NCBI GenBank assembly: GCA_040218445.1
Contig: JAVJRK010000015.1
Location: forward strand, 62,001 to 126,000
From: UBA1479 sp040218445
GTDB lineage: Bacteria > Pseudomonadota > Alphaproteobacteria > Rhodospirillales > Casp-alpha2
DNA length: 64,000 nt
Direction of reading: 5' to 3'
Both the position numbers and the translations under genes were made by a program. Below are positions 1 to 8,744 of the stretch, piece by piece (the stretch's first letter is position 1; each line of letters opens with the position of its first letter). A model generated the notes under the pieces. It worked only from the letters and a program-made list of their open reading frames with translations. It was not told the DNA's origin and made no database searches.

Positions 1-2
1 AG

Positions 3-1286
3 TACGCCCTTTTGGCGGCGTTTTATGCCTTTTCTTATTTGGCCGCCCGGCGTCTTTTTTCAGACAACCTGTTTGCTGCCTTCGCACCCTTGTCGCTGGT
101 TGCCTGCTTCTTCATCGGTTGGGATGCAGTCGTCAATTATTCCCATACGGTGCTTTTGCTTACGGCCATGTCGGCGACGTTGTGGTTGTTGCTGCGCCTG
201 GAAAAAACTTCGGGCTGGCTGGATTACCTATGGCTGGCGCTGGCTGTCGCGGCCGGGTTGTTGGCCAAGTACAATTTTGCGCTGTTCCTGATCCCGTTGT
301 TGATCGGTGCTTGGCGCCATCCGGGGCTACGACCCCGGGTTTTCTGCCTGCGTTTCGGCGGGGCGTTGGTGTTGGCGCTGGCCATGGCGGGCCTGCCGGT
401 GGCGTTGTTTCTGACCGACCGTGAAGCCATGGCCGACGCGGTCGGGGCCGGGCGGTTGTTTCCGGTGGTTGAAGACCGTTTGACGGCAGCAGCTAAGGGG
501 CTTGGCCAGCTCATGATTGCGACCTTGGGGCTGGTGTCGCCGTTTCTACCGCTTGGTATTCTTTTCTTTCCGCGTGCTCTGGCACCGCTGCCGCACCCGT
601 CGGAACGGCTGATCAATACGGGGAGGTTTCTTGAAGCTTATCTGTTGTCTCTGTTGATTTTGTCCGTCGCCGCAATCCTGGCAACCGGGGCGACGGACGT
701 GCGCAACAACTGGCTGGTCGTGTGGTTCCCGCTGCCGTTCTATGTGCTGCTGCGCATCAAGGTATTTACGGATGCAGCCGGAAAACCGATGGCGCGTCGC
801 CTGCATTGGTTTGCGGTGGCCTTGCTGGTTGTCGCGGTCGCTGTGCCGGCCGGGCTTGCCGGGCGCGGCATTGCCGGGCCTCAGACCTGCCGCAAGTGCA
901 ATTTCTTCATGCCCTATGAAGATTTAGCGCAAAGCCTGGTGCGGTCCGGTTTTTCCGGCGGCACCATCATTGCCCAGGATTGGCCCAATCAACTGGCGGG
1001 AAACCTGCGGCGGTATTTTCCGGATGTCCGCGCGGTCAGCACGCGATGGCGCGATTATGAACCGCCGCTTGGTAAAAATGCGGGAGGGCAGGGAAAATGC
1101 CTGCTTGTTTGGGCCGGCGGTGGTAACGAAGGCGGGGATGTCAAATTCCTGGCGGTCCAACTGCGGGGGGAACCGCTGCCGAATAGGTCCAGGTTAAATC
1201 GGGTGACGCTGTCCATTCCCCGCAATGCGGACCATCACAAAACCTGGTCGTATATCGTGTTGGAAGGTGCCGGCCGCTGTCGTTGA
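3..1286 (+). CDS. Membrane glycosyltransferase, GT39/ArnT-like (5' partial)
   Basis: The reading frame is open to the window edge, so the true start lies upstream. About 425 residues are visible: multiple hydrophobic segments followed by a soluble C-terminal domain. Before that domain are C293 and C296 (CRKC, counted from codon 12), followed by FMPYEDLA and GGTIIAQDW. Multi-span architecture with a C-terminal extracytoplasmic domain is typical of the polyisoprenyl-phosphate-dependent GT39/GT83 (PMT_2) glycosyltransferases. It is clearly paralogous to the next gene, which converges on it with only 4 bp between stop codons. Donor and acceptor cannot be told from the sequence. Confidence 0.7.
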   Translation, partial: YALLAAFYAFSYLAARRLFSDNLFAAFAPLSLVACFFIGWDAVVNYSHTVLLLTAMSATLWLLLRLEKTSGWLDYLWLALAVAAGLLAKYNFALFLIPLLIGAWRHPGLRPRVFCLRFGGALVLALAMAGLPVALFLTDREAMADAVGAGRLFPVVEDRLTAAAKGLGQLMIATLGLVSPFLPLGILFFPRALAPLPHPSERLINTGRFLEAYLLSLLILSVAAILATGATDVRNNWLVVWFPLPFYVLLRIKVFTDAAGKPMARRLHWFAVALLVVAVAVPAGLAGRGIAGPQTCRKCNFFMPYEDLAQSLVRSGFSGGTIIAQDWPNQLAGNLRRYFPDVRAVSTRWRDYEPPLGKNAGGQGKCLLVWAGGGNEGGDVKFLAVQLRGEPLPNRSRLNRVTLSIPRNADHHKTWSYIVLEGAGRCR

Positions 1287-1290
1287 TGGC

Positions 1291-2859
1291 CTAGCGGCAG
1301 TCCCCGTGGCCATCCGTCAGGATCACGCCCAGAATGGCCGCCTTGCCTTGGGTCAGGGATGGAATGCCTGCAAGCGGTGCCGTGATCAAATGTTGCTTCG
1401 TGTCCAGGCTGATACCCGCATGCAGGGTTTTGTTGGCTGCCGCCACGGCAGGGGGGCGGTTATCGCGCGCGGCATCGGCGGACCAGACGATCAGGCATTG
1501 CCCGCTTGCTTCCTCTTTCAAAGGCGGAATGACGTCTTTGTGTTTGGCGCTGACAACGCGGGTATGGGGAAAAACGGCACGCAGGTTGCCGGGCAGGGGG
1601 TCCGGATGCCAGTAGGCCACAATGGTCCCGCCCTTGAATCCCAGGTCTTGGATTTTCTCGGCGAGCGCGCCGTAAGGAACATGGTGCTGGCAGCGCCCGC
1701 AGGTCAGGGGCTCGAACAGATATTTGCCGGTCAGGCCAACGGGGCCCGCCAACAGCGCGAGGCTCAACACGGCGCCGAAGGCCCGGATACGCCGTTCGTC
1801 GGGTGCCGTCGCTGCGGCTCGGGCCAAGACCCAGATGGGGAACAGCAACAATACGGTCATGTAATGGGTGCGGATGCGGAATTCCGGCAGCAGCAGTGTG
1901 CCGATGGCCGTTCCCGCCAGGATCAGCGCCATCTGCCAGCCGATCACCCGGATCATGGGATGGCGGTTTGCCGTGGTGTTTTTTGCCGTGGGTTTGAATG
2001 CGGCGGGAAAACAGGCCAGGGCGATGATCCAGAAGGGAGCCAGAAAGCCCACGGCCGCTTTCACGCCATGACCCAGGCCTTTGAACAACAATCCCCCAGC
2101 CCCGGCCGTTTGACCGGCCTGTTCACCCAGAATGCCCAGGCGGTCGAACAGCCACAGATAATGGGGGGCGGCGACGGCCCCGGCAACGGCAAGAGACAGC
2201 AACAGGCGTGGTGTCAGCAGACGCCGCCGCAGGGTCGTATCCATCATCGATGCGGCGAAAAGGGCCGCAAGGAATATCCAGAAAGCATACTTGGCCATGG
2301 CGCCCAGGCCGATCACCAAACCCAGCAACAGGTAATCGCCAAGTCGGCCGGTCGTGTGATCGCTAAGCCGGAGCAGCACCCAGATCAGGGCGGCATACAG
2401 GCAGGCGGCGAGGACCGTATGGCTGAACCCGGTCACGGCTTCCCAGGCGATGTAATAAAGGAGGACTGGCGCAAGGCCGGCCAGGGCTGCCAGCCTGGGG
2501 TCTTGAATCACATAGCGTGCGGCCCGCCACAACATCAGGTACATGCCGGCCAACAGCGTGAATTTCACGATATTCACGGCCCAAAGCGTCGGCCCTGTAA
2601 CGAACGATAGGGCGATGACCAGCCAGGTGTAGAGCGGCGGGTTGCGGACCTGATAACCCCAGTCGAAAAATTGCGAAAAGATCAACTGTTCGCCGTCATC
2701 CCCGCCCGTGCCGGGAAACAGGCCCACGCGGATAAACATCAACGACAGAACAAGTGTCAGAACGACGCCGGGAACGCCGGGGCGTTCGGTCAGGACCGCG
2801 AGATTACGGTCAAGCAGGCTGGCAAGCAGGCGGGACAGACGCGGTGCGTTCTCCGCCAT
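1291..2859 (-). CDS. Membrane glycosyltransferase, GT39/ArnT-like (paralogue)
   Basis: 522 residues with about 10 hydrophobic segments. An early periplasmic loop carries RNPPLYTW (about residue 72), the usual place of the PPLY-type motif of ArnT/PMT_2 enzymes, which transfer sugars from lipid carriers on the outer face of the inner membrane. After the last membrane span come C387 and C390 (CGRC), then HVPYGALA, GFKGGTIVA, PGNLR and CLIVW, all matched in the neighbouring convergent gene. The pair is an inverted, tail-to-tail duplication that has diverged considerably. The family is fairly sure; the substrate is unknown. Confidence 0.75.
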   Translation of the reverse strand: MAENAPRLSRLLASLLDRNLAVLTERPGVPGVVLTLVLSLMFIRVGLFPGTGGDDGEQLIFSQFFDWGYQVRNPPLYTWLVIALSFVTGPTLWAVNIVKFTLLAGMYLMLWRAARYVIQDPRLAALAGLAPVLLYYIAWEAVTGFSHTVLAACLYAALIWVLLRLSDHTTGRLGDYLLLGLVIGLGAMAKYAFWIFLAALFAASMMDTTLRRRLLTPRLLLSLAVAGAVAAPHYLWLFDRLGILGEQAGQTAGAGGLLFKGLGHGVKAAVGFLAPFWIIALACFPAAFKPTAKNTTANRHPMIRVIGWQMALILAGTAIGTLLLPEFRIRTHYMTVLLLFPIWVLARAAATAPDERRIRAFGAVLSLALLAGPVGLTGKYLFEPLTCGRCQHHVPYGALAEKIQDLGFKGGTIVAYWHPDPLPGNLRAVFPHTRVVSAKHKDVIPPLKEEASGQCLIVWSADAARDNRPPAVAAANKTLHAGISLDTKQHLITAPLAGIPSLTQGKAAILGVILTDGHGDCR

Positions 2860-2867
2860 CGCGCCGC

Positions 2868-4118
2868 TTAAACGGGCCGAACCAGGGCGTGGCGTTTTTT
2901 TCCGGCGGAAAGCTTGATGACGCCGTCTTTCAGATCGCCCGTGCCGATGGATGCGGATTCGTCGGAGATTTTCTCGTCGTTAAGGCGTCCGCCGCCGCCC
3001 TTGATCAGGCGCCGTGCCTCACCATTGGATGTCGCCAGTCCGGCTTCGCGGAACAATTCATAAGCGGGAACGCCTTCTTCCAGGCGTGCGGACGGCATGT
3101 CGATGGTCGGCAGGTCATCGCCAAGGGTTCCTTGCTCGAACGTCCTGCGCGCCGTTTCGGCGGCGCTTTCCGCCGCGTCTGGTCCATGGCACAGGCGCGT
3201 GACCTCGGTCGCCAGGATTTTCTTGGCTTCGTTCAATTCGGCCCCCTCTAGGGCTTCCAGGCGGGCAACTTCGTCCAGCGGCATATCCGTGAACAGGCGC
3301 AGGAACTTGCCCACGTCGGCGTCTTCCGTGTTGCGCCAGTATTGCCAATAGTCATAGGGGCTGAGCATGTCCTCGTTCAGCCAGACCGCACCGGCGGCGG
3401 TCTTGCCCATTTTGGCGCCGGACGATGTGGTCAAAAGCGGTGTGGTCAGACCGTAAAGCGGGCGATTGTCGATGCGGCGCCCCAATTCGACGCCGTTGAC
3501 GATGTTGCCCCATTGGTCCGATCCGCCCATTTGCAGCACGCAATCGTTGCGGCGGGACAGTTCCAGGAAATCATAGGCCTGGAGAATCATGTAATTGAAT
3601 TCCAGGAAGGTCAGCGGCTGTTCCCGGTCAAGGCGCAGTTTAACCGAATCAAAGGTCATCATGCGGTTGATGGAAAAATGACGGCCGATGTCGCGCAGGA
3701 ACTCGATGTAGTTGAGCTTGTCCAGCCAGTCCGCGTTGTTGACCATGACCGCATCCGTCGGCCCGTCACCGAAGGTCAGGAACTTGGCGAAGACCTGTTT
3801 GATGCCGGCCATGTTGGCGGCGATATCGGCGTCGGTCAGGGCCTTGCGCATTTCGTCCTTGCCTGATGGGTCGCCGACCTTGGTGGTGCCGCCACCCATC
3901 AGGACGATCGGCTTGTGCCCGGATTTCTGCAGTAGGCGCAGGGTCATGATCGACATCATGTGACCGGCATGCAGGGACGGCGCCGTGCAATCGAATCCGA
4001 TGTAGGCGGTCAGGATTTGTTCCGACGCAAGCGCGTCCAATGCATCCATATCGGTGCATTGATGGATAAAGCCGCGCGCCTGGGCGTCGTTCAGAAACTG
4101 GGATTTAACGGTGGTCAT
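2868..4118 (-). CDS. tyrS: Tyrosyl-tRNA synthetase
   Basis: 416 residues; charges tRNA-Tyr with tyrosine in the cytoplasm. A class I synthetase: the HIGH-type motif is HAGH at residues 50-53, the KMSKS-type motif is AKMGKT, and an S4 RNA-binding domain closes the protein (GEARRLIKGGGGRLND). The frame is open about 60 codons further upstream, but family alignment and the MTTVKSQFLNDAQARGF beginning favour the start at 4118. It is divergent from anmK across about 120 bp, and its stop lies 8 bp from the start of the upstream-facing glycosyltransferase gene. Confidence 0.95.
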   Translation of the reverse strand: MTTVKSQFLNDAQARGFIHQCTDMDALDALASEQILTAYIGFDCTAPSLHAGHMMSIMTLRLLQKSGHKPIVLMGGGTTKVGDPSGKDEMRKALTDADIAANMAGIKQVFAKFLTFGDGPTDAVMVNNADWLDKLNYIEFLRDIGRHFSINRMMTFDSVKLRLDREQPLTFLEFNYMILQAYDFLELSRRNDCVLQMGGSDQWGNIVNGVELGRRIDNRPLYGLTTPLLTTSSGAKMGKTAAGAVWLNEDMLSPYDYWQYWRNTEDADVGKFLRLFTDMPLDEVARLEALEGAELNEAKKILATEVTRLCHGPDAAESAAETARRTFEQGTLGDDLPTIDMPSARLEEGVPAYELFREAGLATSNGEARRLIKGGGGRLNDEKISDESASIGTGDLKDGVIKLSAGKKRHALVRPV

Positions 4119-4239
4119 GGCGGCTTTTACCGCGCTGCGGCGGCTTGGGCAATGGTCCTTGATGTCCAGGGGAGATTCCGATCTTGCAGGCCTGTGGGCG
4201 GGCGGACACAATCGGGGCGACCAATCTCTGGGGGGAGTC

Positions 4240-5349
4240 ATGCCCGAACAGACATTTCTTGCCGTCGGCCTGATGAGCGGCACCTCCATGGACGGCATCG
4301 ATGCGGCCCTGATCGAAACGGATGGCGAGACGGTTTCCCGGCTTGGCCCGGCTCTGACTCACCCCTATGACGAGGCGTTCCGCCGCGATCTACGTGATGC
4401 TCTGGGGCATGATCCGCTGCTTCGTCCCCCGGCCAACGATCTTATTCGGCGCCTGACGGAACGCCATCGCGATGCGGTCCGAACATTATTGGGCGATGCG
4501 GGAAAACAGCCGGACGATATCGCCGTGATCGGCTTTCATGGGCATACGGTCCTCCATCGTCCGGATATCGGGGTGACGCGGCAGATCGGGGATGCGGGCC
4601 TGTTGGCAGGCGAAACGGGGATCGACGTGGTCGGCGACCTGCGGCTCAACGATGTCGCGGCGGGCGGAGAGGGCGCCCCCCTGGTGCCGGTCTATCATCG
4701 CGCCCTGGCCGCGGAATTGGAGAAACCGCTGGCGGTGCTCAACCTGGGCGGGGTCGGAAACGTTACCTGGATCGGCCCGCCTGAAAATGGCAACGGCGGC
4801 CCCTTGATGGCCTTCGATACAGGGCCGGGCAATGCCTTGCTGGATGATTGGGTGGCACAGAAAACAGGGGCTGCCATGGATAAGGACGGCGCGCTGGCGG
4901 CCACCGGTGCGGTTGATGAAGATGTCCTTAATCGTCTGTTAAAGAACGATTTTTTTGACAGGCTGCCGCCCAAATCCCTGGACCGCGACGATTTCGGCCT
5001 GGGGCCGGTGGCGGGGCTTTCGGCGGCGGCGGGTGCGGCCACGTTGGCGGCCTTTACCGTTGCTTCCGTTGCCCGCGCGGCCCGGTTCTTTCCCGCCCCG
5101 GCGGCACGCTGGCTGGTGACCGGGGGCGGGCGGCGCAACCTGACAATCATGCGGGGATTGCGGCATGCCTTGGAGGCCCAGGTTCAGGCTGTCGAAGATG
5201 CGGGGTGGAACGGCGACGCCCTGGAAGCCCAGGCGTTTGCCTTTCTGGCGGTGCGTTCGCTTAAAGGATTGGCGCTGACCTATCCGGGTACCACGGGGGT
5301 CGGCGAACCGCTGTCGGGCGGTCGCCTATACCCGTGTGCCGGTGCGTAA
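4240..5349 (+). CDS. anmK: Anhydro-N-acetylmuramic acid kinase
   Basis: 369 residues. Phosphorylates and opens 1,6-anhydro-MurNAc to MurNAc-6-phosphate during peptidoglycan recycling, in the cytoplasm. The ASKHA-type ATP site is visible as GLMSGTSMDGID near the N-terminus, with FDTGPGNALLDDW mid-protein and VTGGGRRN near the C-terminus, all characteristic of AnmK. The start at 4240 has GGGGAG just upstream; a longer open frame overlaps the tyrS leader and is not used. The neighbour tyrS is divergent, an arrangement common in alphaproteobacteria. Confidence 0.93.
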   Translation: MPEQTFLAVGLMSGTSMDGIDAALIETDGETVSRLGPALTHPYDEAFRRDLRDALGHDPLLRPPANDLIRRLTERHRDAVRTLLGDAGKQPDDIAVIGFHGHTVLHRPDIGVTRQIGDAGLLAGETGIDVVGDLRLNDVAAGGEGAPLVPVYHRALAAELEKPLAVLNLGGVGNVTWIGPPENGNGGPLMAFDTGPGNALLDDWVAQKTGAAMDKDGALAATGAVDEDVLNRLLKNDFFDRLPPKSLDRDDFGLGPVAGLSAAAGAATLAAFTVASVARAARFFPAPAARWLVTGGGRRNLTIMRGLRHALEAQVQAVEDAGWNGDALEAQAFAFLAVRSLKGLALTYPGTTGVGEPLSGGRLYPCAGA

Positions 5350-5364
5350 AAGCCTGGAAGGGCC

Positions 5365-6015
5365 TTAAGCTGCTTTTTCGACCAGGCGCTTGTCGAGATA
5401 GCCCTCGACGTGACCGATCAGCTTTTCCAGATGTTCCGAGAAATAGTGATCGCATTTGTCGATGGTGCGGTAATCAATCTCGATGTTCTTCTGGGCGGAA
5501 AGCTTTTCCACCAACTTGTCGACCGAGCCCACGGGCACCACGTCGTCGGTCTTGCCGTGAACCAGCAAACCCGATGCCGGGCAGGGGGCCAGGAACGAGA
5601 AATCGTAGATCGAGGCCGGCGGAGCCGCCGAAATGAAGCCCGAAATTTCCGGCCGGCGCATCATTAACTGCATGGAGACCCAGGCACCGAAAGAGAATCC
5701 GGCGATCCAGCAGGTCGAGGCATTGGGGTTATGGCCTTGCATCCAGTCGAGCGCCGTGGCGGCGTCGCTCAGTTCGCCCTGACCGTTGTCGAATTTTCCC
5801 TGGGAGCGGCCGACGCCACGGAAATTGAAGCGCAGGGTGGAGAATCCGCGTTTCACGAACGACTGGTACATGGCGTAGACGACCCGGTTGTTCATGGTTC
5901 CACCGTATTCCGGGTGGGGATGAAGCAGCAGGGCGACGGGGGAATTCGGGTCCGTGGCGTGGTGATATCGACCTTCGATACGGCCTTCGGGCCCGTTGAA
6001 AATGACTTCTGGCAT
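5365..6015 (-). CDS. Alpha/beta hydrolase (dienelactone-hydrolase-like)
   Basis: 216 residues. Contains HPHPEYGGTMNN, FNFRGVGRSQG, a nucleophile elbow GFSFGAW, and a late H in CDHYFSEH, consistent with the alpha/beta hydrolase fold (Ser-Asp-His triad; Asp probably in GKTDDVVPV). This small family often sits next to the isc operon in alphaproteobacteria, and here it is divergent from cysE. Its promoter shares the 6016-6229 region with the IscR-boxed cysE promoter, so it may be co-regulated. The substrate is unknown. Confidence 0.8.
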   Translation of the reverse strand: MPEVIFNGPEGRIEGRYHHATDPNSPVALLLHPHPEYGGTMNNRVVYAMYQSFVKRGFSTLRFNFRGVGRSQGKFDNGQGELSDAATALDWMQGHNPNASTCWIAGFSFGAWVSMQLMMRRPEISGFISAAPPASIYDFSFLAPCPASGLLVHGKTDDVVPVGSVDKLVEKLSAQKNIEIDYRTIDKCDHYFSEHLEKLIGHVEGYLDKRLVEKAA

Positions 6016-6118
6016 GAGAGATTAGCGTCCTCGAGGCGGGTTCAATCGGTTAATGTCCGAGCTTGTGAGTCTGGCTTAATAATCACACGGCCTCATTCAA
6101 ACCGCCAGTTCCCTGGAA

Positions 6119-6143
6119 ATACTTGATAAGATTAGTCGGGCAT
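6119..6143 (+). promoter_or_regulatory. Type-1 IscR binding site (candidate)
   Basis: The 25 bp read ATACTTGATAAG followed directly by ATTAGTCGGGCAT. Against the E. coli type-1 IscR consensus as I recall it (ATA-S-YY-GACT-R-WWW-Y-AGTC-RR-S-TAT) I count 21 of 25 matches. It covers the -35 and most of the spacer of the cysE promoter, the position expected for repression by [2Fe-2S]-IscR. iscR itself is the second gene downstream, so this would be autoregulation. Confidence 0.7.
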
Positions 6144-6151
6144 CTTATATT
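6123..6151 (+). promoter_or_regulatory. Sigma70-type promoter of cysE-isc operon
   Basis: TTGATA (6123-6128), 17-bp spacer, TATATT (6146-6151). This is the only good promoter I see before the ten-gene cysE-iscR-isc run, and it overlaps the IscR box. Confidence 0.65.
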
Positions 6152-6164
6152 CCGGGTACCGACG

Positions 6165-6195
6165 CCTGGGCCGTCCAGGGGCGCATGCATGCGCC
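6165..6195 (+). repeat. Two adjacent inverted repeats in the cysE leader
   Basis: CCTGG-gccgt-CCAGG (6165-6179) is immediately followed by the perfect 16-bp palindrome GGCGCATGCATGCGCC (6180-6195). Both lie just after the predicted transcription start. They could be a second operator or a 5'-UTR hairpin; no T-tract follows, so not a simple terminator. Confidence 0.5.
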
Positions 6196-6229
6196 TTGCG
6201 GAAAGCCCCGATAACATAGTGTGAAGCCG

Positions 6230-6982
6230 ATGATTTTCAAGAATATTCAAGAAGATATCCGGGCCTTTCAAGAACGCGATCCTGCGGCCAAGGGGCCGCT
6301 GGCGATCATCTTTACCTATCCGGGGTTTCACGCGGTTGTCTGGCACCGCATCGCCCACTGGTTTTGGACCCACAATCTGTTCTTTATCGCGCGCCTGGCC
6401 TCCAATTTCGCGCGCTGGGTGACGTTGATCGAAATCCATCCGGGGGCGGAAATCGGCAAGCGCCTGGTCATCGATCACGGCGGTGGCGTGGTGATCGGCG
6501 AAACCGCGGTCATCGGCGACGATGTGACGATTTATCATCAGGTGACCTTGGGCGGCGTGGCACCTTCTGTTGACTCGGACAGCCAGCGCGGTCAGAAACG
6601 CCATCCGTCCGTCGGGGACGGGGTCATTATCGGCTGCGGGGCGGCGATCCTGGGGCCGATCACCGTGGGCAAGGAAGCCCGCGTCGGCGCCAATGCGGTC
6701 GTCACCAAGGATATACCGGCAGGCGTGACCGCGGTCGGTAATCCGGCCCAGGTGGTTCTGCCCAGGGACAAAAAGCGGGCCGGGGCATTTCAGGCTTATG
6801 GCACACCGACCGATGGTCAGGATCCGGTCATGCAGACGATCGAGAATCTGCGTTCGCAGCTGAATGTGCTGATCGACCGGGTCGCCGAACTGGAACAAGA
6901 AAAATCCGCCGGTATTGAGGCGTTGAAAGACGACGATGCCGGCGCGGATGCGCGGCCCAAGGCTGCCGCCGGGGACAAATAG
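6230..6982 (+). CDS. cysE: Serine O-acetyltransferase
   Basis: 250 residues from the ATG at 6230; a GTG three codons earlier (6221) is also possible, but MIFKNIQEDIRAFQERD matches the usual family beginning. Makes O-acetylserine, the precursor for cysteine. An N-terminal helical domain is followed by left-handed beta-helix hexapeptide repeats (IEIHPGAEIGKRLVIDHGGG onwards) with VIGETAVIGDDVTIYHQVTLGG. The C-terminal tail after residue 200 is charged and probably coiled. Leading the isc operon, it couples cysteine supply to cluster assembly. Confidence 0.93.
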   Translation: MIFKNIQEDIRAFQERDPAAKGPLAIIFTYPGFHAVVWHRIAHWFWTHNLFFIARLASNFARWVTLIEIHPGAEIGKRLVIDHGGGVVIGETAVIGDDVTIYHQVTLGGVAPSVDSDSQRGQKRHPSVGDGVIIGCGAAILGPITVGKEARVGANAVVTKDIPAGVTAVGNPAQVVLPRDKKRAGAFQAYGTPTDGQDPVMQTIENLRSQLNVLIDRVAELEQEKSAGIEALKDDDAGADARPKAAAGDK

Positions 6983-7046
6983 CGGGGAATGTGTTTGAAC
7001 CGCGGCTTGAGACAGGTGCGCGGACGACCTGTGAAGGAGATGAGAC

Positions 7047-7529
7047 GTGAAACTTAGTACCAAAGGCCGATACGCCGTGATGGCCATGGTTGATCTTGCG
7101 GGCAATGCCTCAAGCAAACCGGTGGCCCTGGCCGACGTGGCCGACCGGCAGGACATTTCCCTGTCCTACCTGGAGCAGCTGTTCGGCAAACTGCGCAAGG
7201 CGGGTTTGGTGAAAAGCGTGCGCGGCCCGGGCGGCGGTTATCTGCTGGCCCATGGGGCCGCCGACACCCGCGTCGCCGACATCATCATGGCCGTGGACGA
7301 GCCCATCAAGACCACGCGCTGCACCCCCGGCTCGCCCCAGGGCTGTCAGTCGGATCGGGCGCGCTGCCTGACCCACGATTTGTGGGAGGAACTGGGCAAC
7401 CAGATTTATCTGTACCTGTCGTCCGTATCGCTGGAGGACGTGGTCGAGAAAAAGGTGCTGGGAACGTCCGGGCGTCTTTATCAGCAGGAACAGGACCGTA
7501 ATGCCGCCGCGACCGTCGCGGCCCAATAG
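7047..7529 (+). CDS. iscR: Iron-sulfur cluster regulator, Rrf2 family
   Basis: 160 residues starting at GTG, with AAGGAGA 6-7 bp upstream. An Rrf2-family winged helix begins MKLSTKGRYAVMAMVDLA; the wing is RGPGGGYLL. Three Cys ligands lie in RCTPGSPQGC then SDRARC, the arrangement that holds a [2Fe-2S] cluster in IscR. Represses isc genes when cluster supply is adequate. A 6-bp inverted repeat (ACAGGT 7012-7017, ACCTGT 7027-7032) directly precedes its ribosome site and might be a local control element. Confidence 0.94.
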   Translation: MKLSTKGRYAVMAMVDLAGNASSKPVALADVADRQDISLSYLEQLFGKLRKAGLVKSVRGPGGGYLLAHGAADTRVADIIMAVDEPIKTTRCTPGSPQGCQSDRARCLTHDLWEELGNQIYLYLSSVSLEDVVEKKVLGTSGRLYQQEQDRNAAATVAAQ

Positions 7530-7561
7530 CCAATAGAAAGCGAGACGAGCTCGAAGCCCCG

Positions 7562-8701
7562 ATGACCATCTATCTTGATCATAATGCGACCACGCCGGTC
7601 CGGCCCATTGCGGCCGAGGCTGCGGTTGCGGCGCTGTCCCGGGCGGGTAATCCGTCGTCGGTGCATGCTGCCGGCCGCCAGGCGCGCATGGTGGTCGAGG
7701 ATGCCCGCGAACAGGTCGCCGCATTGGTGGGGGCGCGGGCCGAGGATGTGATTTTCACCTCGGGCGGGACCGAAGCCAACAATCTGGCCTTGGCAAATGC
7801 CCCCCGGGGGGCGGCCGAAGGTCCGGTGTTTGCCTCGGCGGTTGAACATGTCTCTGTTCTGGAAGGGGCGGATAACATCGCGCAAATCCCGGTCGATCAG
7901 GACGGCGTGATCGATTTGGCGGCTTTGGCAAGCCGGCTGAAGGACGCCTTGATGAAAGCCGAAGGCGGCCGGGCCCTGGTTTCCGTGATGTTGGCCAATA
8001 ACGAGACCGGCGTGATCCAGCCGATTGCCGAGGTCGCAGAACTGGCCGCTGAATACGATGCCGTCGTGCATTGCGATGCGGTCCAGGCCGCCGGCAAGCT
8101 GGACATCGATTTCCCGTCCCTGGGCGTGCACATGATGTCGATTTCGGCCCATAAGATCGGTGGCCCGCAAGGCTCTGGTGCGTTGATCATCGCGCCGGGC
8201 CATCAGGCCACGGCGGCGGTGCGCGGCGGCGGGCAGGAACGATCCCGCCGGGGTGGGACGGAAAACATCCCCGGCATTGCCGGCTTCGGATGTGCGGCGG
8301 CAGCCGCCAAGGCCGATATCGCGCATCTGCAGGGCCTGGCCCGGCTGCGCGACCGCATGGAAGACGAAATCACCAAAGCCCAGCCCGCCGCAAAAGTCTT
8401 CGCGAAATCACGTGAACGTCTGGCGACCACAAGCTGTCTGACCATGCCCGGTGTATCCTCGGAAACGCAGGTCATGGCATTTGATCTGGACGGCATCGCG
8501 GTCAGTGCCGGGTCGGCCTGTTCGTCCGGCAAGGTCACGCCCAGCCACGTACTGGCCGCCATGGGCGCGGACGAAGACGACATTAAATCGGCCATCCGGG
8601 TCAGCCTGGGATGGACCACGACGGAACACGACATCGAAACATTCACCGCCGCCTGGAAAGCTCTCAATGCCCGCGTCGGGCGGGGCAGCCTGGCGGCGTG
8701 A
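7562..8701 (+). CDS. Cysteine desulfurase, NifS/IscS-like (first copy)
   Basis: 379 residues; class V PLP aminotransferase fold. TGGTEANN-type motif SGGTEANNLAL, PLP lysine in SAHKIGGPQ, and the persulfide Cys loop SAGSACSSGK near residue 320. Shorter and more divergent than the IscS that follows, and it lacks the IscS C-terminal tail. In several alphaproteobacterial isc operons a second desulfurase precedes iscS, and I place this protein there. Whether it serves IscU, tRNA thiolation (mnmA is in this window) or another acceptor is unknown. Confidence 0.92.
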   Translation: MTIYLDHNATTPVRPIAAEAAVAALSRAGNPSSVHAAGRQARMVVEDAREQVAALVGARAEDVIFTSGGTEANNLALANAPRGAAEGPVFASAVEHVSVLEGADNIAQIPVDQDGVIDLAALASRLKDALMKAEGGRALVSVMLANNETGVIQPIAEVAELAAEYDAVVHCDAVQAAGKLDIDFPSLGVHMMSISAHKIGGPQGSGALIIAPGHQATAAVRGGGQERSRRGGTENIPGIAGFGCAAAAAKADIAHLQGLARLRDRMEDEITKAQPAAKVFAKSRERLATTSCLTMPGVSSETQVMAFDLDGIAVSAGSACSSGKVTPSHVLAAMGADEDDIKSAIRVSLGWTTTEHDIETFTAAWKALNARVGRGSLAA

Positions 8702-8744
8702 CGAGCGCGCAGTAACACGAATAACCTAGAAGGAATTGACGGCA

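Noticed and set aside
1225..2610. 461-codon open frame on the plus strand opposite the second glycosyltransferase
   Set aside because: Gln/Gly/His-rich product typical of antisense of membrane-protein genes; the minus-strand protein is family-like.
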